Assembly (NCBI RefSeq): GCF_023347275.1
Contig: NZ_CP094468.1
Coordinates: 1,426,001-1,490,000 of the forward strand
Length of the DNA: 64,000 bases
Source: Faecalibacterium sp. I3-3-89
GTDB lineage: Bacteria; Bacillota; Clostridia; Oscillospirales; Ruminococcaceae
Direction: 5' to 3'
The notes below the pieces were generated by a model. The model had not been told where the DNA came from. It saw only the letters and a program-made list of their open reading frames with translations, and did no database searches. The stretch's first letter is position 1; each line of letters opens with the position of its first letter. Shown in pieces: positions 18,774 through 28,290 of this stretch. The translations under genes and the position numbers were made by a program.

Positions 18774-21569
18774 TCAGCCCTCCACAACGCTGGCGCAGCG
18801 TGCGCACAGGGTGGGGTGAGCAGAGTGGGTGCCGATGTCGGCAGAGTACTTCCAGCAGCGCTCGCACTTGTCGCCGGTGGCGTGTGCAGCAGCAACGCCC
18901 AGACCCTCGACTGCGCTGGCTGCGCCGCCCTCGCCCTTGACCAGCTCCACATGGGAGACGATCATCAGGTCGGCCAGCTCGTCCATCGGGATGCTGTTCA
19001 GCAGCGCATAGACGGCATCATTGCAGTACAGGGTGACGGAAGCCTCGAGAGAAGCGCCGATCTGCTTGTCGGCACGGGCCTGCTCCAGCACCTTCTTGAC
19101 CTCGTCGCGGACAGCGATGAGCTGTGCCCACTTGGCCTTGAAGGCGTCGTCGGCTGCATACTGGCCGGCCTTCGGCATATCCTCGAAGACGACGTACTTG
19201 TTCATGCCCTCGGTCTTGGGCAGGAAGTCCCAGATCTCCTGACTGGTGAAGCAGAGGATGGGGGCGATGATCTTGTCCAGAGCGACGAGGATCTTGTACA
19301 TCGCGGTCTGTGCAGCCTTGCGGCCGGTGCCGTTGGTGCAGTACAGACGATCCTTGGTGACGTCCAGATAGAAGTTGGACATGGCCACGACGCAGAAGTT
19401 GTAGACCGCATGGTAGACCTTGTTGAAGTCGTAGACGGCATAGCCTGCGTTGGTGTTGACGATGAGGTCATCCAGCGCAGCCAGTGCCCAGCGGTCGATG
19501 TCCTGCAGCTGGTCATCGGAGACGCAGTCGGTGTTGGGGTCGAAGCCGTCGAGGTTGCCCAGAATGAAGCGGGCGGTGTTGCGGATCTTGCGGTAGGCCT
19601 CGCTCAGCTGCTTGAAGATGTTCTTGCCTGCACGCACGTCAACGGTGTAGTCGGAGGAAGCCACCCACAGGCGGATGATGTCTGCGCCGTAGTCCTTGAT
19701 GATCTCGCTCGGCTCGACGCCGTTGCCGGCGCTCTTGTGCATCTGCTTGCCCTGCTCGTCCACGACCCAGCCGTGGCACAGAACGGACTTGTAGGGTGCG
19801 CAGCCCTTGCTTGCAACGCTGGTCAGCAGGCTGGACTGGAACCAGCCGCGGAACTGGTCGCCGCCCTCCATATACATATCGGCCGGGAAGCGCAGCTCAG
19901 GCCGCTCTTCCAGAACGGCGGCGTGGGTGGAGCCGGAGTCGAACCAGACGTCCATGATGTCGGTGTCCTTCGTCCACTCGGATGCGCCGCACTTCTCGCA
20001 GACCTCACCGGCGGGGATGATCTGCTCGGCGTCGTACTTGTACCATGCGTCAGAGCCTTCCTTGCGGAACAGGTCGCTGACAGCCTTGATGGTGGCATCG
20101 GTGATGTGGTAGGTGCCGCACTTCTTGCAGTAGAAGGCCGGGATGGGCACGCCCCAAGTGCGCTGGCGGCTGATGCACCAGTCGTTGCGGTCACGGACCA
20201 TGCCGTGCATCCGGTCGTGGCCCCAGTCAGGCATCCAGGTCACGGTGTCGATGGCCTTGTAGACGTCCTCACGGAACTTGGCGATGGAGCAGAACCACTG
20301 CTCGGTGGCGCGGAAGATGATGGGGTTGTGGCAGCGCCAGCAGTGCGGATACTGATGCTTGATGTGCAGCTGGCCCATGACAGCGCCGGAGGCGGTCAGG
20401 TCGGCCAGAATGGTCTTGTTGGAAGCCCAGACGCGCTGACCAGCGTACTTGCCGGCCTGCTCGGTCAGATAGCCGCCGTCGTCCACAGGGACGGTGATGG
20501 GGATCTGGGGGTACTTCTGGCAGACGTTGAAGTCATCGACGCCGTGGCCGCCGGCGGTGTGGACGCAGCCAGAGCCGCTTTCCAGCGTGACGTGGTCGCC
20601 GAGGATGACCCAGCCCTCCTTGGGCAGGTAGACGTGGTTGTAGCGCATCAGCTCGAACTCAGCGCCGCTGACCGGCTCGCCCACCACCTCGTAATCAGTG
20701 ATGTGGCAGGAATCCATGACGCTCTTGACGAGGTCGGTGGCCATGATGTGGAACTCATCGCCGATCTTGACGAAGGAGTACTCGAACTGGCCGTTCAGGC
20801 AGATGGCCTCGTTGGCGGGCAGGGTCCAAGTGGTGGTGGTCCAGATGACGAAGTAGGTCTTCTCCATCGGGATGCCGTGCTTTGCCAGCACACCGTTGGG
20901 ATCCTGAGAAACATGGAAACGGACGAAGATGGAGTCGCACTCGTCCTCGCCGTACTCGATCTCGGCCTCTGCCAGAGCGGTGCGGCAGTCGGGGCACCAG
21001 TAGACCGGCTTCAGGCCCTTGTAGATGTAGCCCTTCTTGGCCATCTCGCCGAAGATCTCGATCTGACGTGCCTCAAACTCGGGCTTGAGGGTCAGGTAGG
21101 GATGCTCAAAGTCGCCGATGACGCCCAGACGCTTGAACTGGTCGCTCATGATGTCGATGTGCTCGGTGGCAAACTTCTCACAGATCTGGCGCAGCTCGAG
21201 CTTGGAGATGTCCTTCTTCTTCTCGCCGACGGAGGACAGAGCCTTCAGCTCAATGGGCAGGCCGTGGGTATCAAAGCCGGGCACATAGGGAGCCTGAAAG
21301 CCCTCCATGTTCTTCTCGCGGATGATGATGTCCTTGATGATCTTGTTCAGCGCGGTGCCCATGTGGATGTTGCCGTTGGCATACGGAGGGCCATCGTGCA
21401 GGATGAACTGAGGCTTGCCCTCATTGTGCTTCATGAGCTGGTTGTACAGGTCGTTGTCGTCCCAATCCTTGAGCATGACCGGCTCCTTCTTGGGCAGACC
21501 GGCACGCATCTCAAACAGGGTCTTGGGCAGGTTCAGAGTACTATCGTACTGAGACTTATTCTTAGCCAC
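18774..21569 (-). CDS. ileS: isoleucyl-tRNA synthetase
   Basis: This 931-residue class Ia synthetase charges tRNA-Ile and edits valine. It has the HIGH-type motif (PYANGNIHMG), the editing CP1 domain, a KMSKS-type motif in the variant form KQMHKS, and a C-terminal zinc ribbon (CERCW...CARC). The start is a GTG at 21569 preceded by GAGGAG; the ATG further upstream adds 31 poorly conserved residues and lies next to the divIVA stop. No T-box fits the short gap upstream, so it likely depends on the sepF-divIVA transcript. Confidence 0.97.
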   Translation of the reverse strand: MAKNKSQYDSTLNLPKTLFEMRAGLPKKEPVMLKDWDDNDLYNQLMKHNEGKPQFILHDGPPYANGNIHMGTALNKIIKDIIIREKNMEGFQAPYVPGFDTHGLPIELKALSSVGEKKKDISKLELRQICEKFATEHIDIMSDQFKRLGVIGDFEHPYLTLKPEFEARQIEIFGEMAKKGYIYKGLKPVYWCPDCRTALAEAEIEYGEDECDSIFVRFHVSQDPNGVLAKHGIPMEKTYFVIWTTTTWTLPANEAICLNGQFEYSFVKIGDEFHIMATDLVKSVMDSCHITDYEVVGEPVSGAEFELMRYNHVYLPKEGWVILGDHVTLESGSGCVHTAGGHGVDDFNVCQKYPQIPITVPVDDGGYLTEQAGKYAGQRVWASNKTILADLTASGAVMGQLHIKHQYPHCWRCHNPIIFRATEQWFCSIAKFREDVYKAIDTVTWMPDWGHDRMHGMVRDRNDWCISRQRTWGVPIPAFYCKKCGTYHITDATIKAVSDLFRKEGSDAWYKYDAEQIIPAGEVCEKCGASEWTKDTDIMDVWFDSGSTHAAVLEERPELRFPADMYMEGGDQFRGWFQSSLLTSVASKGCAPYKSVLCHGWVVDEQGKQMHKSAGNGVEPSEIIKDYGADIIRLWVASSDYTVDVRAGKNIFKQLSEAYRKIRNTARFILGNLDGFDPNTDCVSDDQLQDIDRWALAALDDLIVNTNAGYAVYDFNKVYHAVYNFCVVAMSNFYLDVTKDRLYCTNGTGRKAAQTAMYKILVALDKIIAPILCFTSQEIWDFLPKTEGMNKYVVFEDMPKAGQYAADDAFKAKWAQLIAVRDEVKKVLEQARADKQIGASLEASVTLYCNDAVYALLNSIPMDELADLMIVSHVELVKGEGGAASAVEGLGVAAAHATGDKCERCWKYSADIGTHSAHPTLCARCASVVEG

Positions 21570-21668
21570 TGGTTTACACTCTCCTCTATTGGTTTTGCAA
21601 TCGCAAGCAGCGCAGTTGTGCGCCTGATGATTATCGAAAACAGCGTTTTGCTGTCGATGCATGGTTTT

Positions 21669-22433
21669 TTATTCGCTGAAGCTCACGCCCTGAAATGCAG
21701 CGTTGGGGTCTGCGGGGGGCGGGTCGAGCTTGAGCTGGGATTCATCCTTTTCCCAGAAGTCCTCGCCCTTATCGGAAGCAGGGGCGGCGGGGGCAGCTTC
21801 GGCCTCGGGGGCGTCCGCAGCGGGTGCGGTCTCTGCTGCGTTCTCAGCGTCAGCAGCCTCTGCCTCGGGCAGCTCCTCGTCTGCATCCTGCGCGGCCGCC
21901 TCTTCCTTCTGCTGGAACTCCGGCAGACGGCTCAGGGACTCCACGTGGGTGCGGTAGAGGTTCAGCACGTCGGACTTGAAGCGGGTGACTTCGAGACGGA
22001 CACGGTCATACTCCCGCTCCTCAGCCAGCTTCTTGTCGTTGGCCTCGCTGATGATCTCATCGGCGCGGTCGCTGGCCTTCTGCAGCAGCTCGTTGGCATC
22101 CCGGATGATGTCGTCGCCGCGCAGATTCGCACGGTGCAGGATGTCCTCGGCTTTCTGGTTGGCCTCGCGGATGACATTTTCACCCATCCGCTGGGCATTG
22201 ATGAGGGCGCTCTTGAGCATATCTCCGTCGGCCTCATAGCTCTGCATACTGCGGCGCAGCGTCTCGTTCTCCGCAGTCAGATCGGCCACCTGCTTGCGCA
22301 GCGCCTCCATCTGTCCTGCATCCTGCTCGAGCTGCTGTTCTACCTTATCCAGAAAACGATCCACGTCCTCGGTGCGGTAGCCGCGGAGATTCTTTTCGAA
22401 TTGGACAGCGCGCACGTCCTGCGGTGTCAGCAT
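21669..22433 (-). CDS. divIVA: DivIVA-domain cell division / polarity protein
   Basis: The 254-residue protein opens with the DivIVA lipid-binding domain (MLTPQDVRAVQFEKNLRGYRTEDVDRFLDKV) and continues as long coiled coil (residues about 30-175). The C-terminal 80 residues are Ala/Glu/Pro-rich and low in complexity. DivIVA binds curved membrane at septa and poles. GGAGGAGATCACT before the second ATG favours the start at 22433. It lies in the classical sepF-ylmH-divIVA-ileS order. Confidence 0.95.
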   Translation of the reverse strand: MLTPQDVRAVQFEKNLRGYRTEDVDRFLDKVEQQLEQDAGQMEALRKQVADLTAENETLRRSMQSYEADGDMLKSALINAQRMGENVIREANQKAEDILHRANLRGDDIIRDANELLQKASDRADEIISEANDKKLAEEREYDRVRLEVTRFKSDVLNLYRTHVESLSRLPEFQQKEEAAAQDADEELPEAEAADAENAAETAPAADAPEAEAAPAAPASDKGEDFWEKDESQLKLDPPPADPNAAFQGVSFSE

Positions 22434-22466
22434 AGTGATCTCCTCCATTTATTCCGGTCCTTCGCA

Positions 22467-23285
22467 TCAATACTGGAAGAACTCGATGATTTGTCGGTCT
22501 TTTTTACTCTTGCCCGGCAGAGCCGTCAGGCGGAAGCGCCCCTTGCCCCGCACGGTGAACACATCCGATGGGTACACCGGCGCGTGGGCGCTGGAAGCGG
22601 GCAGATGGTTGATCTCCACCCGTCCCGCCGCCACAAGCTCTGCGGCCATGCCCCGGCTGCACCGCAGCATGGCCGCCAGCACAGCGTCCAGACGCAGGGA
22701 CGACACGGTGGCCGTCTGCAAACGGCGCTCGGCCTCGGCGAACTGCGGCACCTCGTCCAGTGCCAGCAGCTGGGCCGTCACCTCGGTGCGGCCCACGCTG
22801 CGCAGCTCCTGACAGATGAGGTCTGCGGCCGGCTCCAGCGCGAACACATAGGCGGTGCCCGGCTCTTCCGGCGGCAGGACGATGTCGCCCAGCGCCTCCC
22901 GGCGAAGCTCGAGACCCATCAGGCTGCCCAGATAGTCCTTGTGGACGGGCAGCTGTGCCCCGGCCAGCCCGCGGCATCTGAGCCGGACGCAGCAGACCGG
23001 GCAGGCCGGATAGCAGTCCTCCGGCTCAAGGCAGAGCACCCGGCGCTCTGCCCCGGGCCAGCCGCCCTCGAAGCGGCAGCTCTCTTCCGGCGCGTCGGCG
23101 CGGTTGAGTGCCGCCTGCGCCAGCTGCTGTTCCCGGTCGCTCAGAAAGGCCGAATAGCGGGCGATGCCCCGGCCAAAGGCGGCGCGGGCCAGATCCTCCA
23201 CATGGCGCATGAGGAAGCGTTCCTCATCGTTCTGCGCCGGGACGAAGCCCCGCACGCCGGGCTGTGCATCAATAGAACGCGCCAT
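22467..23285 (-). CDS. ylmH: YlmH-family S4-domain RNA-binding protein
   Basis: The 272-residue protein has an N-terminal region conserved in YlmH and a C-terminal S4 domain (RLDAVLAAMLRCSRGMAAELVAAGRVEINHLP). YlmH homologs bind RNA and have been linked to division and to rescue of ribosome-associated peptidyl-tRNA. It overlaps the end of sepF by 17 bp, and sits between sepF and divIVA as in many Firmicutes. An internal methionine could also serve as start. Confidence 0.92.
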   Translation of the reverse strand: MARSIDAQPGVRGFVPAQNDEERFLMRHVEDLARAAFGRGIARYSAFLSDREQQLAQAALNRADAPEESCRFEGGWPGAERRVLCLEPEDCYPACPVCCVRLRCRGLAGAQLPVHKDYLGSLMGLELRREALGDIVLPPEEPGTAYVFALEPAADLICQELRSVGRTEVTAQLLALDEVPQFAEAERRLQTATVSSLRLDAVLAAMLRCSRGMAAELVAAGRVEINHLPASSAHAPVYPSDVFTVRGKGRFRLTALPGKSKKDRQIIEFFQY

Positions 23286-23739
23286 TGTTCTCCAGCTCGT
23301 CCAGCAGGTCGCCCATGATGTCTACGTTGTAGGGGGTAATGATGAAGGTGCTGTTGGCCACCCGCTTGATCTGGCCGTTGTTGGCGTAGGCCACACCGGA
23401 GAGGAAGTCCACCAGACGGCGGGAGACCTCTTTGTTGGTGGACTCCAGATTCAGCACAACGGTGCGCTTGTTGTTCAGGTGGTCTGCAATGGTGCTGGCG
23501 TCCTCGAAGTGCTCGGGCTTGACCAGAACGACCTTCAGCTGGGTGGTGGCATGGATGTTGACCACCTTGCCGTTCCGCTTGGGGGCCGCGGCCTCCTCGG
23601 GGGCGTCCTCCTCGTCGGCACCTGCGGTGCCGATGCCGTTGTTGTTATTCACCATCTGAGGGCCGTCGTCCATGTACTGATCGTCGTAATCGTCCTCACT
23701 GCCAAAAAGTCCTTTTTTCAGACTATCCACAAAAGACAT
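23269..23739 (-). CDS. sepF: cell division protein SepF
   Basis: SepF links FtsZ filaments to the membrane. The 156-residue protein has the N-terminal amphipathic helix (MSFVDSLKKGLFG), an acidic, Asn-rich linker and the SepF/DUF552 domain (VVLVKPEHFEDASTIADHLNNKRTVVLNLE...RLVDFLSG). It is the first gene of the sepF-ylmH-divIVA-ileS unit, behind a near-consensus promoter. ylmE, usually upstream in relatives, is absent. Confidence 0.96.
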   Translation of the reverse strand: MSFVDSLKKGLFGSEDDYDDQYMDDGPQMVNNNNGIGTAGADEEDAPEEAAAPKRNGKVVNIHATTQLKVVLVKPEHFEDASTIADHLNNKRTVVLNLESTNKEVSRRLVDFLSGVAYANNGQIKRVANSTFIITPYNVDIMGDLLDELENNGAFY

Positions 23740-23819
23740 AGAAACTTGCTCCTTTCATTCAGGCAGCTCACGCCGCCCGGCACCCCTTTGTGAACAAAGA
23801 GCTGCTAATAGCTTTTTCT

Positions 23820-23848
23820 ATTATCTGATTTTTTGCATCAGATGTCAA
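23820..23848 (-). promoter_or_regulatory. promoter of the sepF operon with a palindrome in the spacer
   Basis: Minus strand: consensus -35 TTGACA (23843-23848), 17-bp spacer, -10 GATAAT (23820-23825). ATCTGAT and ATCAGAT form an inverted repeat that spans the spacer, in a position to act as an operator. Confidence 0.7.
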
Positions 23849-23851
23849 TAA

Positions 23852-25171
23852 CTATAAAAGCTTTCCATCATACAAATTTTGTCCCGAGACGATGATCTCG
23901 TCATAAAGGCGGACTTCGCTGATGGTTTTGGTCTTATCGGTGCTGCTGGGCATGACGATGCAGTAGTCGCCATCCGTCACCAGCGGATGAGCGCTGTCCA
24001 CAGGGTCGATCTTACAGAAGCGGGCGAGATTGCCGTACTTGACGTAGACGCCCGGGATGTAATTTTCGCCCTGCGTCTCAGACTCGGTGCCGTCTTCCTT
24101 TAAATAATGGACAGCCTCGATGGGGATGCGCAGGCCGGTAGTCTCGTCCACGATGATCTGGGCCTTGGCCCGGCTGAGGCGGAGGACATCGCCGTTGATG
24201 ACCTCGCAGGTAACGACGAAGCGGGCCAAGCCGCTGGCCTCGTCGATGCTCACCTCCGACACCGACGCCTTGAGGGGCGTTTCCATCTGGCCGGGAAACT
24301 TGATCTTCACCGAGCGGGTCAGGGGCTTGCCGTTGTCCCCCAGCAGCTTCTCCCCCTCCTTGGCCGAGCAGAGGCCGACATACCTCCACGTAAAGCCCGA
24401 GACGAGCTTGCCCGCGCAGCCGTCCAGCGGCAGCTCCGGGTCGGAGTTCAGATAGGCCTCAAGACCGGCAGCATCCAGCGCGAGGATGTCGTCCGCCCCG
24501 GCGTTGAGCCGTCTGGCGGCGGTGCTGCGGATGAAGTAGCCGGTCTGGGGGGCGGCGATCTGGGTGGGCGCGCCCAGCTGAGCCTGCACCTGCGCCGACT
24601 GCTGAGTGAGGGCCGCGATCTGGGCCGAAAAATCCGAGACTTCCCCTGTGATGACCCAGAGCTTGTTCTGGGCGAGGATGTAATTCTCCTCGCCCTGCGC
24701 CGTCTCGTCATAGGCGGAGCTGTCCAGCGCATCCATCAGGTCATAAAGTGCACCGGAACGCTCTTTTCTCAGGGAGTCCAACTGGGTGGCGGTGGTGTTC
24801 TGAGACCGCTGCAGCAGCTCGATCTGGTCGTTCAGGGCCGTGAGCTGCTGGCGGAGGCCCGCCTGTTCCGGGCTGCTGTAGATCTCGGCCACCGCAGCGC
24901 CCGCCGAGACGCGCTCGCCGTCGGCGGCGAGGTAGCCCAGCGTCCCGCTGCCGGAGATGTAGGTCTCGTCGAAGAGCAGGACGCCGTCGGCGCTCACGGT
25001 ATCCGCCACCGTGGCAAGCATCGCGGTCTCGTAGGTGCTGGGCGGGAAAAGCACCTGTAAGGCCTGATAGCCCACATAGATGCCCGCCAGAACCACCGCC
25101 ACCACAGCGATGCCCGCCAGACGGCTCAGCACACCCGGCGTTCCGGGTTCTGAATGCGTTTTATCGGCCAT
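23852..25171 (-). CDS. HlyD-like membrane protein of the sepF region
   Basis: The 439-residue protein has one N-terminal transmembrane helix (IAVVAVVLAGIYVGYQAL), then a barrel-sandwich/lipoyl-like region, a coiled coil (residues about 105-150, LRQQLTALNDQIELLQRSQ) and beta-rich C-terminal part, the layout of HlyD-type adaptor proteins. No transporter gene is adjacent, so export is not established. Similar proteins are found beside sepF in Clostridia. It lies between miaA and the sepF promoter. Confidence 0.75.
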   Translation of the reverse strand: MADKTHSEPGTPGVLSRLAGIAVVAVVLAGIYVGYQALQVLFPPSTYETAMLATVADTVSADGVLLFDETYISGSGTLGYLAADGERVSAGAAVAEIYSSPEQAGLRQQLTALNDQIELLQRSQNTTATQLDSLRKERSGALYDLMDALDSSAYDETAQGEENYILAQNKLWVITGEVSDFSAQIAALTQQSAQVQAQLGAPTQIAAPQTGYFIRSTAARRLNAGADDILALDAAGLEAYLNSDPELPLDGCAGKLVSGFTWRYVGLCSAKEGEKLLGDNGKPLTRSVKIKFPGQMETPLKASVSEVSIDEASGLARFVVTCEVINGDVLRLSRAKAQIIVDETTGLRIPIEAVHYLKEDGTESETQGENYIPGVYVKYGNLARFCKIDPVDSAHPLVTDGDYCIVMPSSTDKTKTISEVRLYDEIIVSGQNLYDGKLL

Positions 25172-25177
25172 AAAAGG

Positions 25178-26128
25178 TCACCCTTTCGCTAAAAATTCTC
25201 GGGTCAGTCGGACAGCCCGGGCCGCAGCGTCCGGCGCGGAGGCGTCCAGCCAGACCACGCCGTCCATATGGCGGAACCACGTCAGCTGACGCTTGGCGTA
25301 GTTGCGGGAGGCCTGCTTGAGCTTGTCGGCGCACTCCTCCAGCGCAGCCGTCCCCTCAAAAAAGGGAAAAAACTCTTTGTAGCCGATGGCCTGCGCCGCC
25401 GTGCGGTAGGTCTGGCGGTGGTCGTAGACCAGCTTCGCCTCGTCCAGCAGACCGGCATCCAGCATCTTGTCCACCCGCAGGTCGATGCGGCGGTAGAGCT
25501 GGGCGCGGTCGGGGAAATCCAGCCCCAGCACCAGCGAGCGATAGGGCCGCTCGGGCGGGAGGGACTGGGCTTTCTGTTCACTCAGACGCTTGCCGGTGGC
25601 GCGGAAGTGTTCCAGCGCCCGCAGCACCCGCACCTGATTGTTCGGGTGGATGGCGGCAGCGGCCTCCGGGTCGGCCTCCTGAAGCTCCTTGTACATGGCT
25701 TCCGGGCCTTTTTCGGCCAGCTCGGCGGCCAGCTGCTCCCGCAGGCCATCCGGCGTCTTTTCGGCGGCAAAGCGCACACCATATAAAAAGCTCTGAACAT
25801 AGAGTCCCGTACCGCCCACAAGGATGGGCAGACGGCCCCGGGCGGAGATGTCCACTTCGAGCCGCCCGGCCAGCGCGACGAAATCCGCTACGCTGAACGG
25901 CTCATCGGGGGTCAGGAGGTCCACCGCGTGGTGGGGGATGCCGTGGGTCTCGTCGGGCGTGACCTTTGCCGTGCCGACATCCAGACCCTTATAGAGCTGC
26001 ATCGAGTCGGCGCTGATGACCTCGCCGCCAAACGTCTCGGCCAGCGTGACGCCGAGGGCGGTCTTGCCGGTGGCCGTAGGGCCTACGACGGCCAGCACCG
26101 GATGCTTTTTGTTACACGATTCGGCCAA
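25178..26128 (-). CDS. miaA: tRNA dimethylallyltransferase
   Basis: MiaA prenylates A37 of tRNAs that read codons starting with U. The 316-residue protein has the P-loop GPTATGKTAL, SADSMQLYKGLDVGTAK and DFPDRAQLYRRIDLRVDKM. Its start overlaps mutL by 17 bp. MiaB, which thiomethylates the same base after MiaA, is encoded further upstream in the same direction. Confidence 0.97.
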   Translation of the reverse strand: MAESCNKKHPVLAVVGPTATGKTALGVTLAETFGGEVISADSMQLYKGLDVGTAKVTPDETHGIPHHAVDLLTPDEPFSVADFVALAGRLEVDISARGRLPILVGGTGLYVQSFLYGVRFAAEKTPDGLREQLAAELAEKGPEAMYKELQEADPEAAAAIHPNNQVRVLRALEHFRATGKRLSEQKAQSLPPERPYRSLVLGLDFPDRAQLYRRIDLRVDKMLDAGLLDEAKLVYDHRQTYRTAAQAIGYKEFFPFFEGTAALEECADKLKQASRNYAKRQLTWFRHMDGVVWLDASAPDAAARAVRLTREFLAKG

Positions 26129-28265
26129 ACTGCTTTTCCAGCTCCTTTCGGGTCAGTTTCAGGACGCAGGGGCGTCCGTGGGGACAGAAGGGTGGCACCT
26201 CGCCGGAAAGGATCTTCTCGGCCAGCGCCATCAGCTCCTGCGGCGAGGTGTGGTCGCCCGCCTTGATGGCGGCGCGGCAGGAGATGGAGTGGAGCACCCA
26301 TTCCGTCCGCTCATTCAGGGCGTCGCGGCTGCCGTGAGCCAGCTTTGCCGCCAGCTCCACCAGCAGGTCCTCGGCGCTCCCCTGCTCTACGTCGGCAGGC
26401 ACAGAGCGCAGACAGACCGAGCTGCCGCCGAAATCGCTCACCTCGAGGCCCGCGCTTTCCAGCAGCGGGAGGTTCGCAAGGAGAGCCGTTTTCTCTTCCG
26501 CCGAAAGCTCGATGACCAGCGGCTCCAGCAGGAGCTGGCTGGGGACGTCGCCGTAGTTCGCAGCCAGCTTCTCGAAGAGCTGGCGCTCATGGGCGGCGTG
26601 CTTGTCGATGATACAGACTTCATCGCCCCGCTCCGCGAGGATATAGGTGCGGAAAAGCTCCCCCACATACCGCAGCGGCTCAGGGCCGTCCTGCACAGCA
26701 AAGCCCAGCTGCTCGGGGGCCGTGCTCTGCTGCGGCGCGTCCGGCACATCGGGCAGGGACGGCAGCGGCGGGCGTTCCGCTCCCACCGGGGCCGGCTCCC
26801 ACGCGGCCATGTGGTCGCGGGTGACGTCCGGCAGGTCGATGTCCGGCTCCACATCCAGCTGGGATTCGCTGGACGCAGCCCGGAAGGGCGGCGGCTCAAG
26901 GGTGCTGTCCTGCACCGGAGGCTCCGGGCTGTGGAGAGCGGCGTCCATCGGCAGCAGTGCATCGGCTGCAACCGTTGTCCAGCTGTGCTCCGACTCCGGA
27001 GCCGCCGTTTCCGGGGCTTTTGCAGGCAGCGGGAGGATGTCCTGCTCCGGGGCAGAGGGCTGTGCCGGGCGGGGCACTGCCGACGCCGCAGGGCGGAGGG
27101 GGCTTTCGGTCGGGTGCGGCAGGCTTCCCGGCTCTGCCTGCCCCGAAATGACTGCGGAAAGCCCTGTAAAGCAGTTATTCTTTACATTTATATTTTCTTT
27201 CGTTTCGCTGTTTTTTGATTCTTGGGATGCATCGTTGTCTTTATCTTCGTCGAAAACGAATCGTCTTTCCCCCGTGCCCGGCTGGCTCAGAGCCAGCTTG
27301 ACGGCGTGGTAGACAAGGTCAAAGATGTCGTTTTCCCGGGCAAATCGGACCTCCGTCTTGGCCGGATGGACATTCACATCCACGAGGTCGGCAGGCATCT
27401 CAAGAAGCAAGATCCCTCCAGGGAACTTGCCCTGCATCATGGTGCCCTTGAACGCCATCTCCATGCCCGCCATCATGGTGCGGTTGCGGACGTAGCGGCC
27501 ATTGATATAGAAATACTGCATACTGCGGCTGGCGCGGCAGCTGCGGGGCTGGGTGATCAGGCCCCAGACCCGGTAGACGCCCTCACGGTTGTCCACCTCC
27601 ATCAGGTCGCGGCTGAACTCCCGGCCCAGCACAGCGTAAGCCGCACTGCGGAGCTGGCCGTCACCGGGGGTGACATACTGCAGCTTGCCCTCGCGGAGGA
27701 ACTTGAAGCTCACCTCAGGGTGGCTAAGGGCCACATGGCCCACGAGGTCGGCCACGAAGGTGCCCTCGCTGGAATCCTTTTTGAGGAACTTCATCCGGGC
27801 GGGCGTGTTGAAGAAGAGGTCCCGGACGCGGATGGTGGTACCGACGCCCCGGGCACCCGGTTCGATGGGCTGCTCTTCCCCGCCCTCAATGCGGTAGAGG
27901 GAAGCGCACTCGTCGGCCTCGGTACGGGTGAGCAGCTCGACCCGGGCCACGCTGGCGATGGAGGCCAGTGCCTCGCCCCGGAAGCCCAGCGTGTGGATGC
28001 TGTTGAGGTCGTCTTCCGTCCGGATCTTGCTGGTGGCGTGGCGGATGAAGGCTGTAGGGATGTATTTCGCCTCGATGCCGGTGCCGTTGTCGCTGATCTC
28101 GATGAGGCGGACGCCGCCCGACTCGATGGAGACGGTGATCTGGGACGCGCCTGCGTCGATGGCGTTTTCCAGCAGCTCCTTCACGACCGACGCGGGCCGC
28201 TCCACCACCTCACCGGCGGCGATGAGTTCTGCGGTGTGCTTGTCCAGAACGTGTATCTCTGCCAT
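26112..28265 (-). CDS. mutL: DNA mismatch repair protein MutL (endonuclease type)
   Basis: The 717-residue protein has GHKL ATPase motifs (LLENAIDAG, ISDNGTGI, GFRGEALASI), a long variable linker rich in Pro/Ala/Glu (residues about 330-530) and a C-terminal domain with DKHAAHERQLFE, SCRAAIKAGD and CPHGRP. These last three are the metal-site motifs of MutL proteins that nick DNA, expected where mutH is absent. It follows mutS by 25 bp. Confidence 0.97.
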   Translation of the reverse strand: MAEIHVLDKHTAELIAAGEVVERPASVVKELLENAIDAGASQITVSIESGGVRLIEISDNGTGIEAKYIPTAFIRHATSKIRTEDDLNSIHTLGFRGEALASIASVARVELLTRTEADECASLYRIEGGEEQPIEPGARGVGTTIRVRDLFFNTPARMKFLKKDSSEGTFVADLVGHVALSHPEVSFKFLREGKLQYVTPGDGQLRSAAYAVLGREFSRDLMEVDNREGVYRVWGLITQPRSCRASRSMQYFYINGRYVRNRTMMAGMEMAFKGTMMQGKFPGGILLLEMPADLVDVNVHPAKTEVRFARENDIFDLVYHAVKLALSQPGTGERRFVFDEDKDNDASQESKNSETKENINVKNNCFTGLSAVISGQAEPGSLPHPTESPLRPAASAVPRPAQPSAPEQDILPLPAKAPETAAPESEHSWTTVAADALLPMDAALHSPEPPVQDSTLEPPPFRAASSESQLDVEPDIDLPDVTRDHMAAWEPAPVGAERPPLPSLPDVPDAPQQSTAPEQLGFAVQDGPEPLRYVGELFRTYILAERGDEVCIIDKHAAHERQLFEKLAANYGDVPSQLLLEPLVIELSAEEKTALLANLPLLESAGLEVSDFGGSSVCLRSVPADVEQGSAEDLLVELAAKLAHGSRDALNERTEWVLHSISCRAAIKAGDHTSPQELMALAEKILSGEVPPFCPHGRPCVLKLTRKELEKQFGRIV

Positions 28266-28290
28266 TCATTTCCCTCCGTTTCAGATAAAC

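Noticed and set aside
21570-21668. T-box riboswitch before ileS
   Set aside because: The gap to divIVA is only 99 bp and contains neither a specifier stem nor the T-box sequence.
18816-23318. A 1500-codon open frame on the plus strand opposite ileS, divIVA and ylmH
   Set aside because: It is antisense to well-supported genes, has no recognisable domain and arises from the high GC content; long shadow frames of this kind occur throughout the window.
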